Assembly: GCA_016213555.1 (NCBI GenBank)
Contig: JACRAC010000005.1
Span: 1-32,492 of the forward strand
Direction of reading: 5' to 3'
DNA from: Candidatus Aenigmatarchaeota archaeon
GTDB lineage: Archaea; Aenigmatarchaeota; Aenigmatarchaeia; GW2011-AR5; JACRAC01
Length of the DNA: 32,492 bases
Part shown: positions 21,449 to 29,860 of the stretch, piece after piece
How the letters are laid out: every line of letters begins with the position of its first letter
Position numbering within the stretch: the stretch's first letter is position 1
The notes under the pieces: model-generated
Database searches by the model: none
Told to the model about the DNA's origin: nothing
The model's input: the letters and a program-made list of their open reading frames with translations, nothing else
Made by a program: the position numbers and the translations under genes

Positions 21449-23440
21449 ATGGAAAAATTCGAAAGGCTTCATAATTTTCTAAGAGAATATTATTATGCAG
21501 ATATACAAAAACAGATGACAGAGGATATGCCTGCTCTTATAATAGACTTTTCTTTGTTTGATATGTTTGATCCTGTTTTAGCAGATGAGCTTTTGGAAAA
21601 TCCAGAACCTTTAATAAAAGAGTTTACAGAAGCATTGAAAATGTTTGATAGCTCTATACAAAAAATGAATGTAAGGGTAAAAAACCTTCCTGAAAAAAGA
21701 TATATTAGATTAAGAAATCTAAGAGCAGAACATATAGGTAAGCTATTGTGCACAGACGTTATAGTAAAGTCAGCAACAGAGATAAAGCCACAAATTTACG
21801 AAATAATATATTCTTGTCCAGAATGCTCTTTTAAAATTCCTGTTCCTCAAGAAGATTCAACATTTCTTCAAAAACCTTCTGTATGTAGCTGCGGATTTAG
21901 AGGAGAATTTGCTATTTTAGAAAGAAAAATGTACGACTTTCGTTGGTTAAGAGGTGTAGAGCCTTTTGAAATCACAACAGGAGAACAACCTACAGAGATA
22001 ATGATTCTTGTCAAGGAAGATCTTACAACTCCAAAAATACAAAAGAAAACAGATCCAGGAGCTAGATTAAGAATTACAGGTATATTGAAAGAAGTTCCAA
22101 GGAGAATAAAAGGAAAAGTCACTACAATACTAAATACACATCTAGAAGTAAATCACATTGAGACATCTGGAAAAGAATTAGATGAAATAGAAATAACACC
22201 AGATGATGAAGCAAAGATATTGGAAATTGCAAGAGATCCAAATGTTTTTGACAGACTTAGGGCTTCTATTGCTCCTGGAATATATGGATTCAATGAAATC
22301 AAAGAATCTATTGTTCTACAACTTTTCGGAGGACAAAAACATATTTTACCAGATGGATCTAGAGTTAGAGGAAACATCCATATTTTATTAACTGGCGATC
22401 CTGGAACAGGAAAATCAATGTTATTGAAATTAGCATCTTCTATAGTTCCTAGAGGAAGATATGTTTCTGGGTCTGGAGTATCAGGTGTTGGTCTTACAGC
22501 CTCAGTAAGAAAAGACGAAGTTCTTGGAAGCTGGGTTTTAGAAGCAGGAGCTTTGATATTATGTAATAAAGGATTGATCGCAATAGATGAGTTTGACAAG
22601 ATGAGCAAAGACGATCAAATAGCCATGCACGAGGCAACTTCAATAGAAACAGTTAGTATTGCAAAAGCAAGTATCATAGCTACATTACCTGCAGAAACAG
22701 CTGTTATAGCAGGAGCAAATCCCCGTCATGGAAGATTTGAGGCATACAAATCTATTCTAGAACAGGTTGATATTCCAGAAACCCTTTTGTCCAGATTCGA
22801 TCTAAAGTTTGCACTAAAAGATATTCCAGACAAAGTTCATGACGAACAAATGGCAGAGCATATATTAACTTCAAGAATAGTGCCAGAAAGTATTGTTCCA
22901 GAAATAGATGTCGATCTGCTTAGAAAATATATAGCATATGCAAAAAGAATAGAAAATATAATGCTTACAAAGGAATCAGCAGACATGCTTAAGAATTTCT
23001 ATGTTGAGATGAGAAATGCTTATCCAGATAGTGGTATAGTTAGTATAACCCTTCGTCAGTACGAAGCATTGTTAAGAATAGCAGAAGCTTGTGCAAAAGT
23101 CAGGCTTGATAATAAGGTTAGTCTTGACGATGCAAGAAGATCCATAAGATTAGTGAAGTTTTCACTTATGCAGTTAGGATACGACAGTGAAACCGGACGT
23201 ATAGATATAGATAAGATAGAAAGTGGTATTACATCTTCAACTAGATCAAAACTTAGAATTATTCAAGATATTATATCAGATCTTCAAAAAGAAACAGGAA
23301 AAGAAGTAGCAGTATCTGATGTAGAAGCACAAGCACAAGAACAAGGAATAGAAGGCAATAGAGTTAGAGATGTTATAGATCGTCTAAAAAGAGAGGGATT
23401 GGTGTTCGAACCAAAGCCAGGTTATATTAAAAAGACTTAG
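21449..23440 (+). CDS. mcm: MCM replicative helicase
   Basis: Hexameric 3'-5' helicase of the archaeal replication fork. The 663-residue protein has an N-terminal OB-fold and zinc domain (C123, C126, C146, C148, the last pair in the unusual CxC spacing). The AAA+ domain has Walker A GDPGTGKS at 316-323, Walker B IDEFDKM at 379-385, sensor-1 GAN at 422-424 and arginine finger R449 in LLSRFDL. A winged-helix tail ends with FEPKPGYIKKT. All key residues are intact and length is standard. An OB-fold/winged-helix gene starts 33 bases after its stop, forming a replication operon. Confidence 0.97.
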   Translation: MEKFERLHNFLREYYYADIQKQMTEDMPALIIDFSLFDMFDPVLADELLENPEPLIKEFTEALKMFDSSIQKMNVRVKNLPEKRYIRLRNLRAEHIGKLLCTDVIVKSATEIKPQIYEIIYSCPECSFKIPVPQEDSTFLQKPSVCSCGFRGEFAILERKMYDFRWLRGVEPFEITTGEQPTEIMILVKEDLTTPKIQKKTDPGARLRITGILKEVPRRIKGKVTTILNTHLEVNHIETSGKELDEIEITPDDEAKILEIARDPNVFDRLRASIAPGIYGFNEIKESIVLQLFGGQKHILPDGSRVRGNIHILLTGDPGTGKSMLLKLASSIVPRGRYVSGSGVSGVGLTASVRKDEVLGSWVLEAGALILCNKGLIAIDEFDKMSKDDQIAMHEATSIETVSIAKASIIATLPAETAVIAGANPRHGRFEAYKSILEQVDIPETLLSRFDLKFALKDIPDKVHDEQMAEHILTSRIVPESIVPEIDVDLLRKYIAYAKRIENIMLTKESADMLKNFYVEMRNAYPDSGIVSITLRQYEALLRIAEACAKVRLDNKVSLDDARRSIRLVKFSLMQLGYDSETGRIDIDKIESGITSSTRSKLRIIQDIISDLQKETGKEVAVSDVEAQAQEQGIEGNRVRDVIDRLKREGLVFEPKPGYIKKT

Positions 23441-23472
23441 GGTATTGAGTATTTTATTAAAAGGTGTGTATG

Positions 23473-24216
23473 ATGATAGAAAAGAAAAGATTACCAGCAA
23501 TAAAAACAAGGATTTCAGAAATAATTAATGGTAAATATATGAAAACAGAAGATTCTAGCTACGTATTAACAAAAAGAGCAGAAAAAGTTAGTAGAGTTAG
23601 AATTCTAGCCACTGTTGTTGACAAGTATATATCAAATAACAAAAAACTTTACAGTGTAACATTAGATGATGGTACAGATACAATAAGAGCAAAAATATTT
23701 GACTCTCTTGTACTAGATAAAATAAACATAGGAGACATTGTGGATGTTGTAGGAAGAATAAGAGACTACAACGAAGAGGTTTATTTGCTCATAGAAACAG
23801 TATGGAAGATAAATGACCCGAACTTTGAAATTCTTAGAGAATTGGAGATAAAAGAATTAGGAAAAACTATGGAAAGTAAGAAAAAGATGGTCCTTGAATA
23901 CAAAAAACAGATTAGTGATCTTCAAGAGTTAAAGCATGTAATGAAAGAATTTGGAATAGATCCAGAAGAAGTCGAGGCAATAGTAGAATCAGAATCAATA
24001 ATAGAACCTGAAAAAGAAGAGGAAATAGGTACAGATGATCAAAAAGATAAAATACTATCTTCTATAGAACTACTAGACAAAGGAGAAGGATGTACATATT
24101 CAGAGCTTATGGAAGCATCAGGCCTTCCTGAAAACATTTTGGATGTTGTAATAGAGGAACTTCTTAACGAAGGAGCATGTTTTGAACCAAAGCCAGGCAA
24201 GATTAAAAAGCTATGA
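23473..24216 (+). CDS. OB-fold plus winged-helix, RPA32-like ssDNA-binding protein
   Basis: Probable partner of the replication machinery. The 247-residue protein has one OB-fold at about residues 25-115 (VSRVRILATVVDKYISNNKK, SVTLDDGTDTIRAKIFDSLV, VDVVGRIRDYNEEVYLLIET). A charged helical linker follows, then a C-terminal winged helix (SIELLDKGEGCTYSELMEAS ... NEGACFEPKPGKIKKL). The layout is that of archaeal RPA32-type subunits (COG3390-like, judged by eye). Its last residues, FEPKPGKIKKL, nearly repeat the end of MCM. GGTG at 23463-23466 favours the ATG at 23473; 23470 is also possible. Sits between mcm and a HAD gene in one operon. Confidence 0.75.
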   Translation: MIEKKRLPAIKTRISEIINGKYMKTEDSSYVLTKRAEKVSRVRILATVVDKYISNNKKLYSVTLDDGTDTIRAKIFDSLVLDKINIGDIVDVVGRIRDYNEEVYLLIETVWKINDPNFEILRELEIKELGKTMESKKKMVLEYKKQISDLQELKHVMKEFGIDPEEVEAIVESESIIEPEKEEEIGTDDQKDKILSSIELLDKGEGCTYSELMEASGLPENILDVVIEELLNEGACFEPKPGKIKKL

Positions 24217-24230
24217 TTTCTAGTTAATGT

Positions 24231-24827
24231 ATGATTAAATGTATTATATTCGATTGGGGAAATGTGATAAAGTTTTACGATAACGATAAGTTTCGTAATA
24301 TTATATCAAGAAGATTTAATATTGATAAAGAACTCTTTAAACAAGTAGAGCTAAAACATAGATTAAAGAATGATTTTGGAAAAATAACTACAGAACAATA
24401 TATAGAAGCCATAGAAAATGAACTTGGAATAGATAAAAAAGAGTATTCTAAGTTGTTGTTTTCTAAAAATTTCTCAAATATAAACAAAGATTTAATAAAA
24501 ATTATAAAAAATTTAAAGAAAAATTACAAGATATTTGTTCTTTCTAATAATAATGAAAGTGCAAAGAAATCTATAACTTCTCATAAAATAGAGCATTTGT
24601 TCGATAAAATACTCTTTTCATATGAAGTAAAAATTAAGAAACCAGATCCAAGATTTTTTAGAAAACTATTGAAAGGAACAAAATTAAAGTTATTTGAATG
24701 CGTTTTTATAGATGACAGAGAAGATAACGTCATAGAAGCTATGAAATTAGGAATGAAAGGAATAATCTATACATCAAATAAAAAACTTCTAAAGGATCTA
24801 AAAGACTCTGGAATTAGTATTAAATAA
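24231..24827 (+). CDS. HAD-superfamily hydrolase (YihX/epoxide-hydrolase-like branch)
   Basis: A 198-residue protein with HAD motif I FDWGNVIKF (D in position 1, GN following, as in the YihX-like group), motif II VLSNNNES, motif III K in KIKKPDP and motif IV FIDDREDNV. A small helical cap lies between motifs I and II. Substrate unknown; members act on sugar phosphates or similar small molecules. It starts 14 bases after the previous stop and is probably in the mcm operon. A second, unrelated HAD gene is at 27132. Confidence 0.82.
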   Translation: MIKCIIFDWGNVIKFYDNDKFRNIISRRFNIDKELFKQVELKHRLKNDFGKITTEQYIEAIENELGIDKKEYSKLLFSKNFSNINKDLIKIIKNLKKNYKIFVLSNNNESAKKSITSHKIEHLFDKILFSYEVKIKKPDPRFFRKLLKGTKLKLFECVFIDDREDNVIEAMKLGMKGIIYTSNKKLLKDLKDSGISIK

Positions 24828-24856
24828 TTTATTAGTGTAAATCTTCTTGTGGTATT

Positions 24857-25036
24857 ATGTCAAAATTAAGATCAATAGCAAGCTTTCTGAAGATGTTTGC
24901 AGCTGACCTAAAAGAAGAATGGGATCAGATGGAACATAAATTCATAAAAATTGTAATAGGAGGAACCATATTTATAGTTACAGGACTTTTCTGGCTTTAT
25001 TTCTTCCAACATTCAAGTCCTTTCAAGCTTTCCTAA
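24857..25036 (+). CDS. Single-span membrane protein, 59 residues
   Basis: ATG at 24857 is preceded by GTGGT at five-base spacing. The product has an amphipathic, acidic N-terminal part (LKMFAADLKEEWDQMEHKFI) and one membrane helix (IVIGGTIFIVTGLFWLYFF), then a short tail QHSSPFKLS. The size and topology are like Sec61-beta or SecE subunits, but the sequence does not match them. The last third of the gene contains the first copy of a 32-bp direct repeat. Probably last gene of the mcm operon. Confidence 0.6.
   Translation: MSKLRSIASFLKMFAADLKEEWDQMEHKFIKIVIGGTIFIVTGLFWLYFFQHSSPFKLS
24999..25030. repeat. 32-bp direct repeat, copy 1
   Basis: Begins ATTTCTTCCAACATTCAAG and ends TTTCAAGCTT. It lies inside the 3' end of the 59-residue gene (encodes its last helix end and tail). 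The second exact copy starts 69 bases downstream at 25068. Confidence 0.9.
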
Positions 25037-25067
25037 TAGAAATAAGGAGAATATAGAATTCGACTGA

Positions 25068-25099
25068 ATTTCTTCCAACATTCAAGTCCTTTCAAGCTT
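25068..25099. repeat. 32-bp direct repeat, copy 2
   Basis: Exact copy of 24999-25030. It carries the stop codon and last codons of the DUF357 gene on the opposite strand, so the duplication has replaced or extended that protein's C-terminus. After the repeat both copies continue with CCTA (after one extra T in copy 1). Confidence 0.9.
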
Positions 25100-25345
25100 C
25101 CTACTTTTTATTATCTTTAGGTCTCTCAAGGTTTCAAAGATAGCCCATGACCACAATACAGCTTCAAAAGCCATTACTAACTTTTCTTGTTTTAGGAATA
25201 TTTCACTATCCTTGATATAAGCTTTGATATTATCAACCATATATTCTTTTTTTTTGTCCAAAAGTTCAATATGGACGATTTCATCCTTCATTTTATTGAG
25301 CCATTTATCGGTCTCATGTCTTAATGTCTTTTCTAAATCATCCAT
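25082..25345 (-). CDS. DUF357-family protein
   Basis: An 87-residue helical protein of the archaeal DUF357 family: DNIKAYIKDSEIFLKQEKLV and MAFEAVLWSWAIFETLRDLK match its two-helix pattern with conserved Tyr, Asp and Ala-Phe. Members often lie beside dph5 in archaeal genomes, as here, but their function is not known. AGGAT at five-base spacing supports the ATG at 25343-25345; an ATG five codons upstream (25360) is also open. Its last residues (KLERT) are encoded within the second copy of the 32-bp direct repeat. Confidence 0.75.
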   Translation of the reverse strand: MDDLEKTLRHETDKWLNKMKDEIVHIELLDKKKEYMVDNIKAYIKDSEIFLKQEKLVMAFEAVLWSWAIFETLRDLKIIKSRKLERT

Positions 25346-25416
25346 TTTTATCCTACTCATCTGAAATATGTTTCAAATTTTAAAACACAATTATGTTTTC
25401 TAGACTTACACAAACT

Positions 25417-26151
25417 TCATTTTGAAGTATGTGTCAAGTATTCTTCTTCCTTGAAATTTATATTTCCAGGGAAAATTATCACAGCTGGTACATCTTGTAT
25501 GTCTTTGTTTATTAAATTTTGTATAGAGTCGTATATTATTAATCTTTCCGTATTTCCTAGTTTTGCACATGCAATAATTTTAGTTGAGTTAGACAACACA
25601 TTCTTTTTCATAACATCTTCTAGTTTCAACAAGTTATTTAACCCATCCTTTACTTTCATTCCTATATCTAAAAGTACAAGAGTATGATAGCCTATTTTTT
25701 TATTAGACTCAATAACCTCATAAGGCGATGAAGGTTCAAAACCCTTTTGAAATTTAGGAATAGTAGTACTTCTTCCAAATTTATACAGCTGTAATCCAGT
25801 CTCTGCAATAGCTGTGTATATAGATGGAGCATGAATAATGTCGTATTTTATATTATTTTGCTTAGCTAATGCAACTATTTCAAAATGTGTAGTAGCAGAT
25901 AGAGGATCTCCAGGAACCAATAAAGCAATATCTGTATTCTTACCTTCTTTTATTAAAAATTCACTTTCAACTTTCTCTCTTTCTAGTATAATTATATCTT
26001 TTCCTATCATCTTCTCCAATTTTTTAATATCTCCTTGCCATATGTTTGTATAGAATTCTGCATATATTTTTTCACATAGTTTAAGCTTATCTATAGCTTT
26101 CAGCGTTAAATCACCTTCATCATTTAATCCAAGTCCAATAATATATATCAT
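25417..26151 (-). CDS. dph5: Diphthine synthase
   Basis: SAM-dependent methyltransferase that methylates the diphthamide precursor on His of EF-2. The 244-residue protein is of the tetrapyrrole-methylase fold: MIYIIGLGLNDEGDLTLKAI at the start, then LVPGDPLSATTH (SAM loop) and IIHAPSIYTAIAETGLQLYKFGR. Also LVLLDI and PAVIIFPG near the end. Length is normal. It starts four bases after the previous gene's stop and is followed by DUF357. Dph6 for the last step is at 17227. The gene for the first step (dph2) is outside the window. Confidence 0.94.
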   Translation of the reverse strand: MIYIIGLGLNDEGDLTLKAIDKLKLCEKIYAEFYTNIWQGDIKKLEKMIGKDIIILEREKVESEFLIKEGKNTDIALLVPGDPLSATTHFEIVALAKQNNIKYDIIHAPSIYTAIAETGLQLYKFGRSTTIPKFQKGFEPSSPYEVIESNKKIGYHTLVLLDIGMKVKDGLNNLLKLEDVMKKNVLSNSTKIIACAKLGNTERLIIYDSIQNLINKDIQDVPAVIIFPGNINFKEEEYLTHTSK

Positions 26152-26155
26152 ATAA

Positions 26156-26446
26156 TTAATTCATGAAGTATATTTTAAAAGCTGACTGTAGAGGTTTATT
26201 TGCCTGAACATTTTGTTTCTTTTCGTCTCTATATTTTGATATCCATACAGGAATTAGAATAATCACCAAAACTATTATGCAAAATAAAAAGAAGTTTATT
26301 ACATTATCTAAACTTGAAAATAAAGAAACAAAATCAATAGGACTATCTTTAGGAGAAAAGGATCTACCTATTTTTAACAAAAACCAAGTACCCACTCCAA
26401 GCAAAATCAAAGCTATTATTGCATTTCTTACATTTTTTGCAGCCAT
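26156..26446 (-). CDS. Two-helix membrane protein
   Basis: A 96-residue protein with two membrane helices (NAIIALILLGVGTWFLLKIG and VINFFLFCIIVLVIILIPVW) and a basic C-terminal tail. GTGAT lies six bases before its ATG, within the gap after the nuclease gene. It lies between the XPF-type nuclease and dph5 in the minus-strand operon. No family recognised. Confidence 0.68.
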   Translation of the reverse strand: MAAKNVRNAIIALILLGVGTWFLLKIGRSFSPKDSPIDFVSLFSSLDNVINFFLFCIIVLVIILIPVWISKYRDEKKQNVQANKPLQSAFKIYFMN

Positions 26447-26461
26447 TATAAATCACTTTGC

Positions 26462-27139
26462 TTAATCAAGTATATTCTTCTGGTATTTTCTTGTGAGAGA
26501 CTTTCTTATTATTTTTGCTCTATCCTTTCCTATTCCATCTACTTTTACTAATTCTTCTTCACTTGCCTTAAATATATTTTCTGGAGTCTTAAAATATTCT
26601 AGTAGCCGTCTAGCAAGAACAGTGCTTATTTTAGGTAATCCGCTTACAATATACTCTTGTCTTTGATTTTTTGTCAAAAGTCTTATTTTTTCTCGTATAC
26701 GAACGCTTTTTTCTAACTCTGTCTGTTCTCTTTTTGCAATAGTATATAAAAAATTAGCTGTTTCTTTCTGATTCTTAGTCCAAATAATAGGTATGCAACT
26801 GTCTATAGAAATACTTGCCATAGCTCCGCATATTGCATTTGGATGAATATTTCTAGAGGAAAATATATCATCTTCTCCTTCTATTATTAGCAGAGGTTTT
26901 TTGTAAGATCTCTTTAGATTGCTTGCCTGTTTGAATAATCTACCATCAACAATACTTTGTAAAAAATCCTCTACAGTCTTTCGTTCTACAGCAACTCTCT
27001 CACTTAGAAGAAAGTCAGCTACACCTAATTGCTTCTGAATAACGTCTACACTTATTTTAGAGTCTGACTTATTTTTCAGTAAATCAGGAATTCTTGTTCC
27101 ATTCTCTCTATGATCTGCATATATTACTATCTTATCCAT
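26462..27139 (-). CDS. XPF/Hef-type structure-specific nuclease with (HhH)2 domain
   Basis: A 225-residue protein corresponding to the C-terminal half of archaeal Hef. The ERCC4 nuclease domain has YADHREN near the start, then VERKTVEDFLQSIVDGRLFKQ with the ERKxxxD catalytic motif at 52-58. The end is a tandem helix-hairpin-helix domain (SGLPKISTVLARRLLEYFKT, KVDGIGKDRAKIIRKSL). It cleaves branched DNA such as stalled forks in the family. The ATG at 27137-27139 is preceded by AGGTGA, which lies inside the end of the HAD gene. The helicase half is separate at 27769, with a HAD gene between. Confidence 0.92.
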   Translation of the reverse strand: MDKIVIYADHRENGTRIPDLLKNKSDSKISVDVIQKQLGVADFLLSERVAVERKTVEDFLQSIVDGRLFKQASNLKRSYKKPLLIIEGEDDIFSSRNIHPNAICGAMASISIDSCIPIIWTKNQKETANFLYTIAKREQTELEKSVRIREKIRLLTKNQRQEYIVSGLPKISTVLARRLLEYFKTPENIFKASEEELVKVDGIGKDRAKIIRKSLTRKYQKNILD

Positions 27140-27776
27140 CTGATTCACCTAGAATTTTCAACAAATCTTCTGGTTTTCTTGCAATAAAATCAGGATTGTG
27201 CTTCTTTAGTTCTTTTTCATTATGATATCCCCATGTAGCTACAATTATTCTTATTCCAACTTTTTTACAAACAGCTATGTCAGCTATAGTATCTCCAACA
27301 TATACAGTCTGGGATTTGTTTAGTTTATGTTTTTTAAGAAAATTATCTATATTCTTTTCTTTTGTCTTTGCATTATCTTGTGTTAATATATCAGTAAATA
27401 TTCCATTAAAGTTTTCATTATTTATCCAGCATTCTACAGTATCACTAAAGTTAGCTGTAACTAAAGATAGTATGTAGTTCTTCTTCATAGAAGTCAATAA
27501 AGTCTTTATACCAGGAAATGTTTTTGACATATGAATATTTTCCTTGTATATTCTTCTATATTCTGATGTATCTTTTAATTCTTCTTCTGTGTAACCTAAG
27601 TTAAGAAGCCTATCAAACATGTCACCATGATAAAGAGTTTTATAGAATTTTAATGATGTATTTACTTTTATTCCTCCATGCTTTGATAGTTTAAGAAAAA
27701 TAAAATGATCTAGTTTAAAAGAATCTACAACAACTCCATTCCAGTCAAATATAATGGCCTTTATTTTACTATCCAT
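27132..27776 (-). CDS. HAD-superfamily hydrolase inserted between Hef halves
   Basis: A 214-residue protein from ATG 27774-27776, with GTGAT at five-base spacing. Motif I is FDWNGVVVDS, in which the second Asp of DxD is Asn; motif II is LVTANFSD, motif III contains TKEK and motif IV is YVGDTIADI. A helical cap lies between. This is the phosphoglycolate-phosphatase-like branch. Whether the Asn variant retains phosphatase activity is unclear. The gene overlaps the helicase's last codons by eight bases and the nuclease's first codons by eight bases, so all three are tightly coupled. Confidence 0.85.
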   Translation of the reverse strand: MDSKIKAIIFDWNGVVVDSFKLDHFIFLKLSKHGGIKVNTSLKFYKTLYHGDMFDRLLNLGYTEEELKDTSEYRRIYKENIHMSKTFPGIKTLLTSMKKNYILSLVTANFSDTVECWINNENFNGIFTDILTQDNAKTKEKNIDNFLKKHKLNKSQTVYVGDTIADIAVCKKVGIRIIVATWGYHNEKELKKHNPDFIARKPEDLLKILGESDG

Positions 27777-29301
27777 TATTATCACTTTGTTCACTTTTCA
27801 TCCTTTGAAGAATAGATTTCATCTTATTCTCTTTATGGTATCCAGACCAATAAAACGCTTCATCTCTAGTACCTTTAGTCATCATAACAAGTACTTTTCC
27901 TGCTTTAGTTCTTGCTGTACGGCCAGCTCTTTGGATCTTTCTTATCTCACTAGGTATAGGTTCATAAAATATTACAGTGTCTGTTTCAGCTATATCAAGA
28001 CCCTCTTCACCTATTGAAGTGCATACAAGAATATTATAAAATCCTAGCTTGAATTCATTTAAAATTTCTATCTGTTCTTTTTGACTAAGACCTTTTCCAG
28101 CTTTCTTTGCCTGTCCAAAAAAACCAACAGGCTTTGCTTTTTCTACTTCTCTAAGCTCTTTTACTAATTTATTTATAGTATCTCTATATTGAGCAAATAT
28201 TATGACTTTTCTCTCCCTATACATTTCATTTCTGATTATATCTTTAAGCTTCATTACTTTAGGATGTTCAATATTATATTCATCAAGTCTATGTGTAATC
28301 TCAATTGCTTTTTCAAACGCACTGGATTTTATCAATCTTTGCGCTGCTTTTGATTTCTCTTCTTGTAAAGAAGTTAAGTAATTTCTAAGAGCATATACTG
28401 TCTGGGTCTCTGCTAATATAAGAGCATGATCAATTTTCAAAATTTCTGCAATATAGGACATAGCAGCCAAACTTGACCCACTTTTACTCCTAGCCAACTG
28501 AGCTTGAAGTTTTAGAAGATCTACTTTGCTTATCTTTGAAAAATGTATTATTTTCCAGCTCATAAGCATTTCTATTATACTATTTCTATATCTTGATAGT
28601 TCTGAAGAAATATTTCTAAGCTCTTGTATAAGTTCAACATGAATAAAAGCCTGTGATTGTTTCTGTACATAAGGTCTTACATCCTCATCATCCCTGTCTT
28701 TTATCTCAACGTGTTCTATAAAAAGTTTCTTCTTAATTTCATCTATTTTTTGCTTATTTGATCCAGGAGAAGCTGTCAATGCCAATATCAGAGGATCTTT
28801 TGCCATTTTCATATATTGGTCAGCAACAAAAACATATGCATAGTTTCCTACAGATCTATGAGCTTCATCAACTATTAGTAGAGAAAATTCCTTGAAGTTT
28901 AACATACCATTTTTTAGATCATTCGCAACCGTTTGCGGAGTTGAAAATACTACATCTGCTTTATTATACAAAAGAGCTCTTGTACTAGGAGGATCAGTTC
29001 CAGTCACAGTTTTTAGTTCACTAGATCCAATCTTCATTATTTTCTCAAACGTATTTCTATGCTGATCTACCAATGGTTTAGTAGGCGCTAAAAACATTAT
29101 CTTTTTTGTCATATCTTTTTGTAATCTATTTGCGCAGACTACAGCTGCTATACTAGTTTTGCCTAGTCCTGTAGGAATTACTACCAACGTATTTCTTAAT
29201 ACAGCTCTAGAAGCAATATCATCTTGGTATCTTCTCTTTTCTATAGTATTTGGATTTATCCATTTGTGTATAACATATTCTTTATTGATTGATGTTTGCA
29301 T
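27769..29301 (-). CDS. Hef/FANCM-type SF2 helicase (helicase half only)
   Basis: A 510-residue superfamily-2 helicase. Walker A is IPTGLGKTS (42-50), FLAPTKPLV is motif Ia, DEAH is at 145-148, ALTASPGS is motif III, and IQRAGRTAR is motif VI. Between them is the helical insert typical of Hef/FANCM (about 230-350). In most Euryarchaeota Hef is one fused protein ending in an XPF nuclease; here the protein stops after the helicase. The start is the ATG at 29299-29301, matching family N-termini (EYVIHKWINPNTIEKRRYQ); a GTG 14 codons upstream is less likely. First gene of a six-gene minus-strand run. Confidence 0.94.
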   Translation of the reverse strand: MQTSINKEYVIHKWINPNTIEKRRYQDDIASRAVLRNTLVVIPTGLGKTSIAAVVCANRLQKDMTKKIMFLAPTKPLVDQHRNTFEKIMKIGSSELKTVTGTDPPSTRALLYNKADVVFSTPQTVANDLKNGMLNFKEFSLLIVDEAHRSVGNYAYVFVADQYMKMAKDPLILALTASPGSNKQKIDEIKKKLFIEHVEIKDRDDEDVRPYVQKQSQAFIHVELIQELRNISSELSRYRNSIIEMLMSWKIIHFSKISKVDLLKLQAQLARSKSGSSLAAMSYIAEILKIDHALILAETQTVYALRNYLTSLQEEKSKAAQRLIKSSAFEKAIEITHRLDEYNIEHPKVMKLKDIIRNEMYRERKVIIFAQYRDTINKLVKELREVEKAKPVGFFGQAKKAGKGLSQKEQIEILNEFKLGFYNILVCTSIGEEGLDIAETDTVIFYEPIPSEIRKIQRAGRTARTKAGKVLVMMTKGTRDEAFYWSGYHKENKMKSILQRMKSEQSDNNG

Positions 29302-29351
29302 ATGAATAAGATAGAAGTAAACTATTAAAAAATCTTTAGACACTAATCATA

Positions 29352-29819
29352 ATGTTCAGCAGAGAAATGGTAGAAAAATATAGGGCTTATATAAAAAACA
29401 TGAGTTCAGGAAGTGTTGCTTCTGTTATAGGAGGATTTGCAGGATCTTATATTTCAGATTTATTTTCAAGTTCTCCAGGAACAATAGCTACAACTTCTAC
29501 TATATCACAGTATGCAGCATCAATTCCAACATTCTCAGTATTGCATGCTAGATACAATAGACATCTTTATACAGACGATCAAGGAAACTTCATGTGGAAG
29601 CCATTTTTAAAAGATGTTGGAAAATTAAATGCAGCTCTTCTTCCTTTAGATTATGTGTATGTGCCGATAAGAGCTTATGTAAACTATTGGTTTCAGTCAA
29701 AAGGATATGATCCTTATACTGCCTCTTTTTTCTCTGATCTTATATGTATTCCTCCATACGTTTTAGCATCAATTCCTGTAGCAAATGCGCTAAAGATAAT
29801 AAGAAAACAAGACAAATAA
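29352..29819 (+). CDS. Membrane-associated protein, unknown
   Basis: A 155-residue protein with several moderately hydrophobic segments (GSVASVIGGFAGSYISDLF, LLPLDYVYVPIRAYVNYWF, LICIPPYVLASIPVANALKI) and a short charged C-terminus. The pattern resembles the AlaE-like protein at 17929 in having helices ending in RxYxNxW-type motifs, but the match is loose. Divergent from the helicase by 50 bases; cca follows 41 bases after its stop. Not recognised. Confidence 0.6.
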   Translation: MFSREMVEKYRAYIKNMSSGSVASVIGGFAGSYISDLFSSSPGTIATTSTISQYAASIPTFSVLHARYNRHLYTDDQGNFMWKPFLKDVGKLNAALLPLDYVYVPIRAYVNYWFQSKGYDPYTASFFSDLICIPPYVLASIPVANALKIIRKQDK

Positions 29820-29860
29820 ACTATTTTTATACCAGCCAAGCATATTAATTATGTGATTCA

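Noticed and set aside
24857-25036. Sec61-beta or SecE subunit
   Set aside because: Size and one-helix topology fit, but the residues around the helix do not match either family.
24999-25099. CRISPR array
   Set aside because: Only two direct repeats with a 37-base gap, and both lie in or overlap genes; no cas genes are near.
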